A stretch of DNA of 64,000 nt from Arthrobacter sp. StoSoilB22 (lineage in GTDB: Bacteria > Actinomycetota > Actinomycetes > Actinomycetales > Micrococcaceae): contig NZ_AP024652.1 of NCBI RefSeq assembly GCF_019977315.1, positions 4,092,001 to 4,156,000 of the forward strand. Direction: 5' to 3'. Made by a program: the position numbers and the translations under genes. The notes under the pieces are model-generated. The model worked only from the letters and a program-made list of their open reading frames with translations, did no database searches and had not been told where the DNA came from. Below, piece by piece: positions 63,084 to 64,000 of the stretch. The first letter of the stretch is position 1, and each line of letters opens with the position of its first letter.

Positions 63084-64000
63084 TAGCAGCGGCTCCGGCT
63101 GCTGACGCCCGCTCGCCTAGGTCCGTCAATGCCTCCGATGGTTGGGAGGTGACTTGCAGGCTCCCGGTTCCATATGGGAGAAAAGCAGTTACCCGAAACT
63201 GCTCGCCATCCGGGCCCGCTGTCAGCCAACCACCTGCCAGATGCGCACGCTCCCGCATTCCAGGAATGCCTCGTCCGTAGCGTTCCTTGGCATGTCCGGC
63301 GTCCGTTTCCCCCAACGGAACGGACGCCGGCAGCGCGGAGGAAGCATGCAGTGTCAGCCCTGGGCCGCTCCAATCGAAATGCACGCGCACAGCGGTTCCC
63401 CGCCCACCATGTTTCAGGGCATTCGTGAGGCATTCCTGGACGATCCTGAACACTGCCAGCTGCTGACCAGCTCCTAGTTCAACGGGTACACCACTCTCAC
63501 TGTGCTCAATCTCAAGGCTGCCCTGACGCATGCGCTCCATCAGCGGTCCGACGTCGCTGATCAGAGGTTGTGGGGCAACCATGCCATCGTCCCTCACGCC
63601 TTCGATGACGCGTTGCGCATCAACCAGTGCGTGCCTGGCGGATACGGCGATGTTCTCCAACGCGTCCAGGACAGGCTTCGGCTGGCCTTTGCTCAGATAC
63701 CGCGTGCCGTCAGCCTGGGCCGTAATGACTGCCAACGAATGAGCCAGTACATCATGCAGATCGCGGGCGATCCGAGTACGTTCCTGCTCAATGACCAGTT
63801 CGATTTCCGTTTCTTTCAGGCTTGCTTCGGTAACAATCTGCGCCTTGGACAGCAACTGGCGATCTTCATAAAGGGATACCAGGAGGCCAAGCGTTCCGCA
63901 CGCAGCCGCTACCACCAGGAGCAGGGGAAACAGCACCGGCACATAGTCCCTGAGTGCAACGCTATCCCCTACGTACAATGGCTTGAACCATCCAACTCCG
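63076..64000 (-). CDS. Sensor histidine kinase, NarL-partner type (5' end beyond window)
   Basis: The reading frame is open to the right edge. It shows a membrane segment (LFPLLLVVAAACGTLGLLVS), then HisKA_3 with RDLHDVLAHSLAVITAQADG (phosphorylated His), and an HATPase domain with LTNALKHGGRGTAV and YGRGIPGMRERAHLAGG. It would phosphorylate the response regulator encoded just downstream, but that gene is broken. The true start lies past 64000, so the sensor part is unknown. Confidence 0.9.
   Translation of the reverse strand, partial: GVGWFKPLYVGDSVALRDYVPVLFPLLLVVAAACGTLGLLVSLYEDRQLLSKAQIVTEASLKETEIELVIEQERTRIARDLHDVLAHSLAVITAQADGTRYLSKGQPKPVLDALENIAVSARHALVDAQRVIEGVRDDGMVAPQPLISDVGPLMERMRQGSLEIEHSESGVPVELGAGQQLAVFRIVQECLTNALKHGGRGTAVRVHFDWSGPGLTLHASSALPASVPLGETDAGHAKERYGRGIPGMRERAHLAGGWLTAGPDGEQFRVTAFLPYGTGSLQVTSQPSEALTDLGERASAAGAAAND

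Overview
The window looks like chromosomal DNA of a high-GC actinomycete of the Micrococcaceae, close to Arthrobacter/Paenarthrobacter. The evidence is the rRNA sequence with its actinobacterial leader motif, GC-rich codon use with many GTG/TTG starts, an IdeR/DtxR-type iron box, and families typical of the group (DUF6318 lipoprotein, DUF4383 and DUF3817 membrane proteins, LtrA, SIP-type siderophore reductase). The genus is an inference; no database was searched.

Layout. 1-3600: an rRNA operon on the minus strand (5' half of 23S, a tRNA-free spacer, complete 16S), followed upstream by about 1.1 kb of non-coding DNA with the rrn promoter, a dispersed GTGAGAGAGC element and a 25-bp tandem repeat. 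4.7-5.5 kb: rpmB-rpmG-rpsN, all in cysteine-free forms. 5.8-8.6 kb: a three-gene extracytoplasmic flavinylation module (ferric-reductase-like membrane oxidoreductase, FMN-carrier protein, ApbE). 8.6-11.2 kb: two paralogous SGNH hydrolases, MarR and YciI. 11.4-16.6 kb: a siderophore-iron operon (lipoprotein, two FecCD permeases, ATPase, SIP reductase) behind an IdeR-like box. 16.7-18.0 kb: an intact-looking IS3-family element.

19-24.8 kb: a jetA-jetB-jetC operon (MksF/MksE/MksB-like condensin, as in Wadjet plasmid defence) with no recognisable jetD nuclease in the window. 25-36.5 kb: mixed metabolic and membrane genes (acyl-CoA dehydrogenase, flavin reductase, aldo/keto reductase, sulfite-oxidase-like protein, MATE exporter, S4 protein, a lipoprotein/secreted pair). 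36.6-38.2 kb: a 2'-5' RNA ligase-like protein, a GIY-YIG-like protein, and a divergent orphan HipB-like regulator behind three palindromes spaced exactly 26 bp apart. 38.3-43.1 kb: an asparagine operon (FadR-type regulator, asparaginase, aspartase, permease), closed by a strong hairpin.

43.3-50.5 kb: a complete non-phosphorylating L-fucose pathway. GH29 fucosidase releases fucose; mutarotase, fucose dehydrogenase, fuconolactonase, fuconate dehydratase, 2-keto-3-deoxyfuconate dehydrogenase and a FAH-family hydrolase carry it towards pyruvate and lactate. The genes form two divergent operons whose shared promoter contains the same ACATCCGA core found in front of the FadR-type regulator at the cluster's end. 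50.6-64 kb: a GNAT-AAA+ fusion protein, LtrA, an HD hydrolase, an SDR/TetR pair with 18-bp-spaced operator repeats, a class-C beta-lactamase-like esterase, GluQRS, two Lrp/AsnC regulators with a LysE exporter, an ArsR/SRPBCC pair, a DUF4383 protein, and a two-component system whose response regulator is frameshifted.

Intergenic spaces are rich in palindromes. At least two recurrent families and several single large inverted repeats are visible, mostly between convergent genes.
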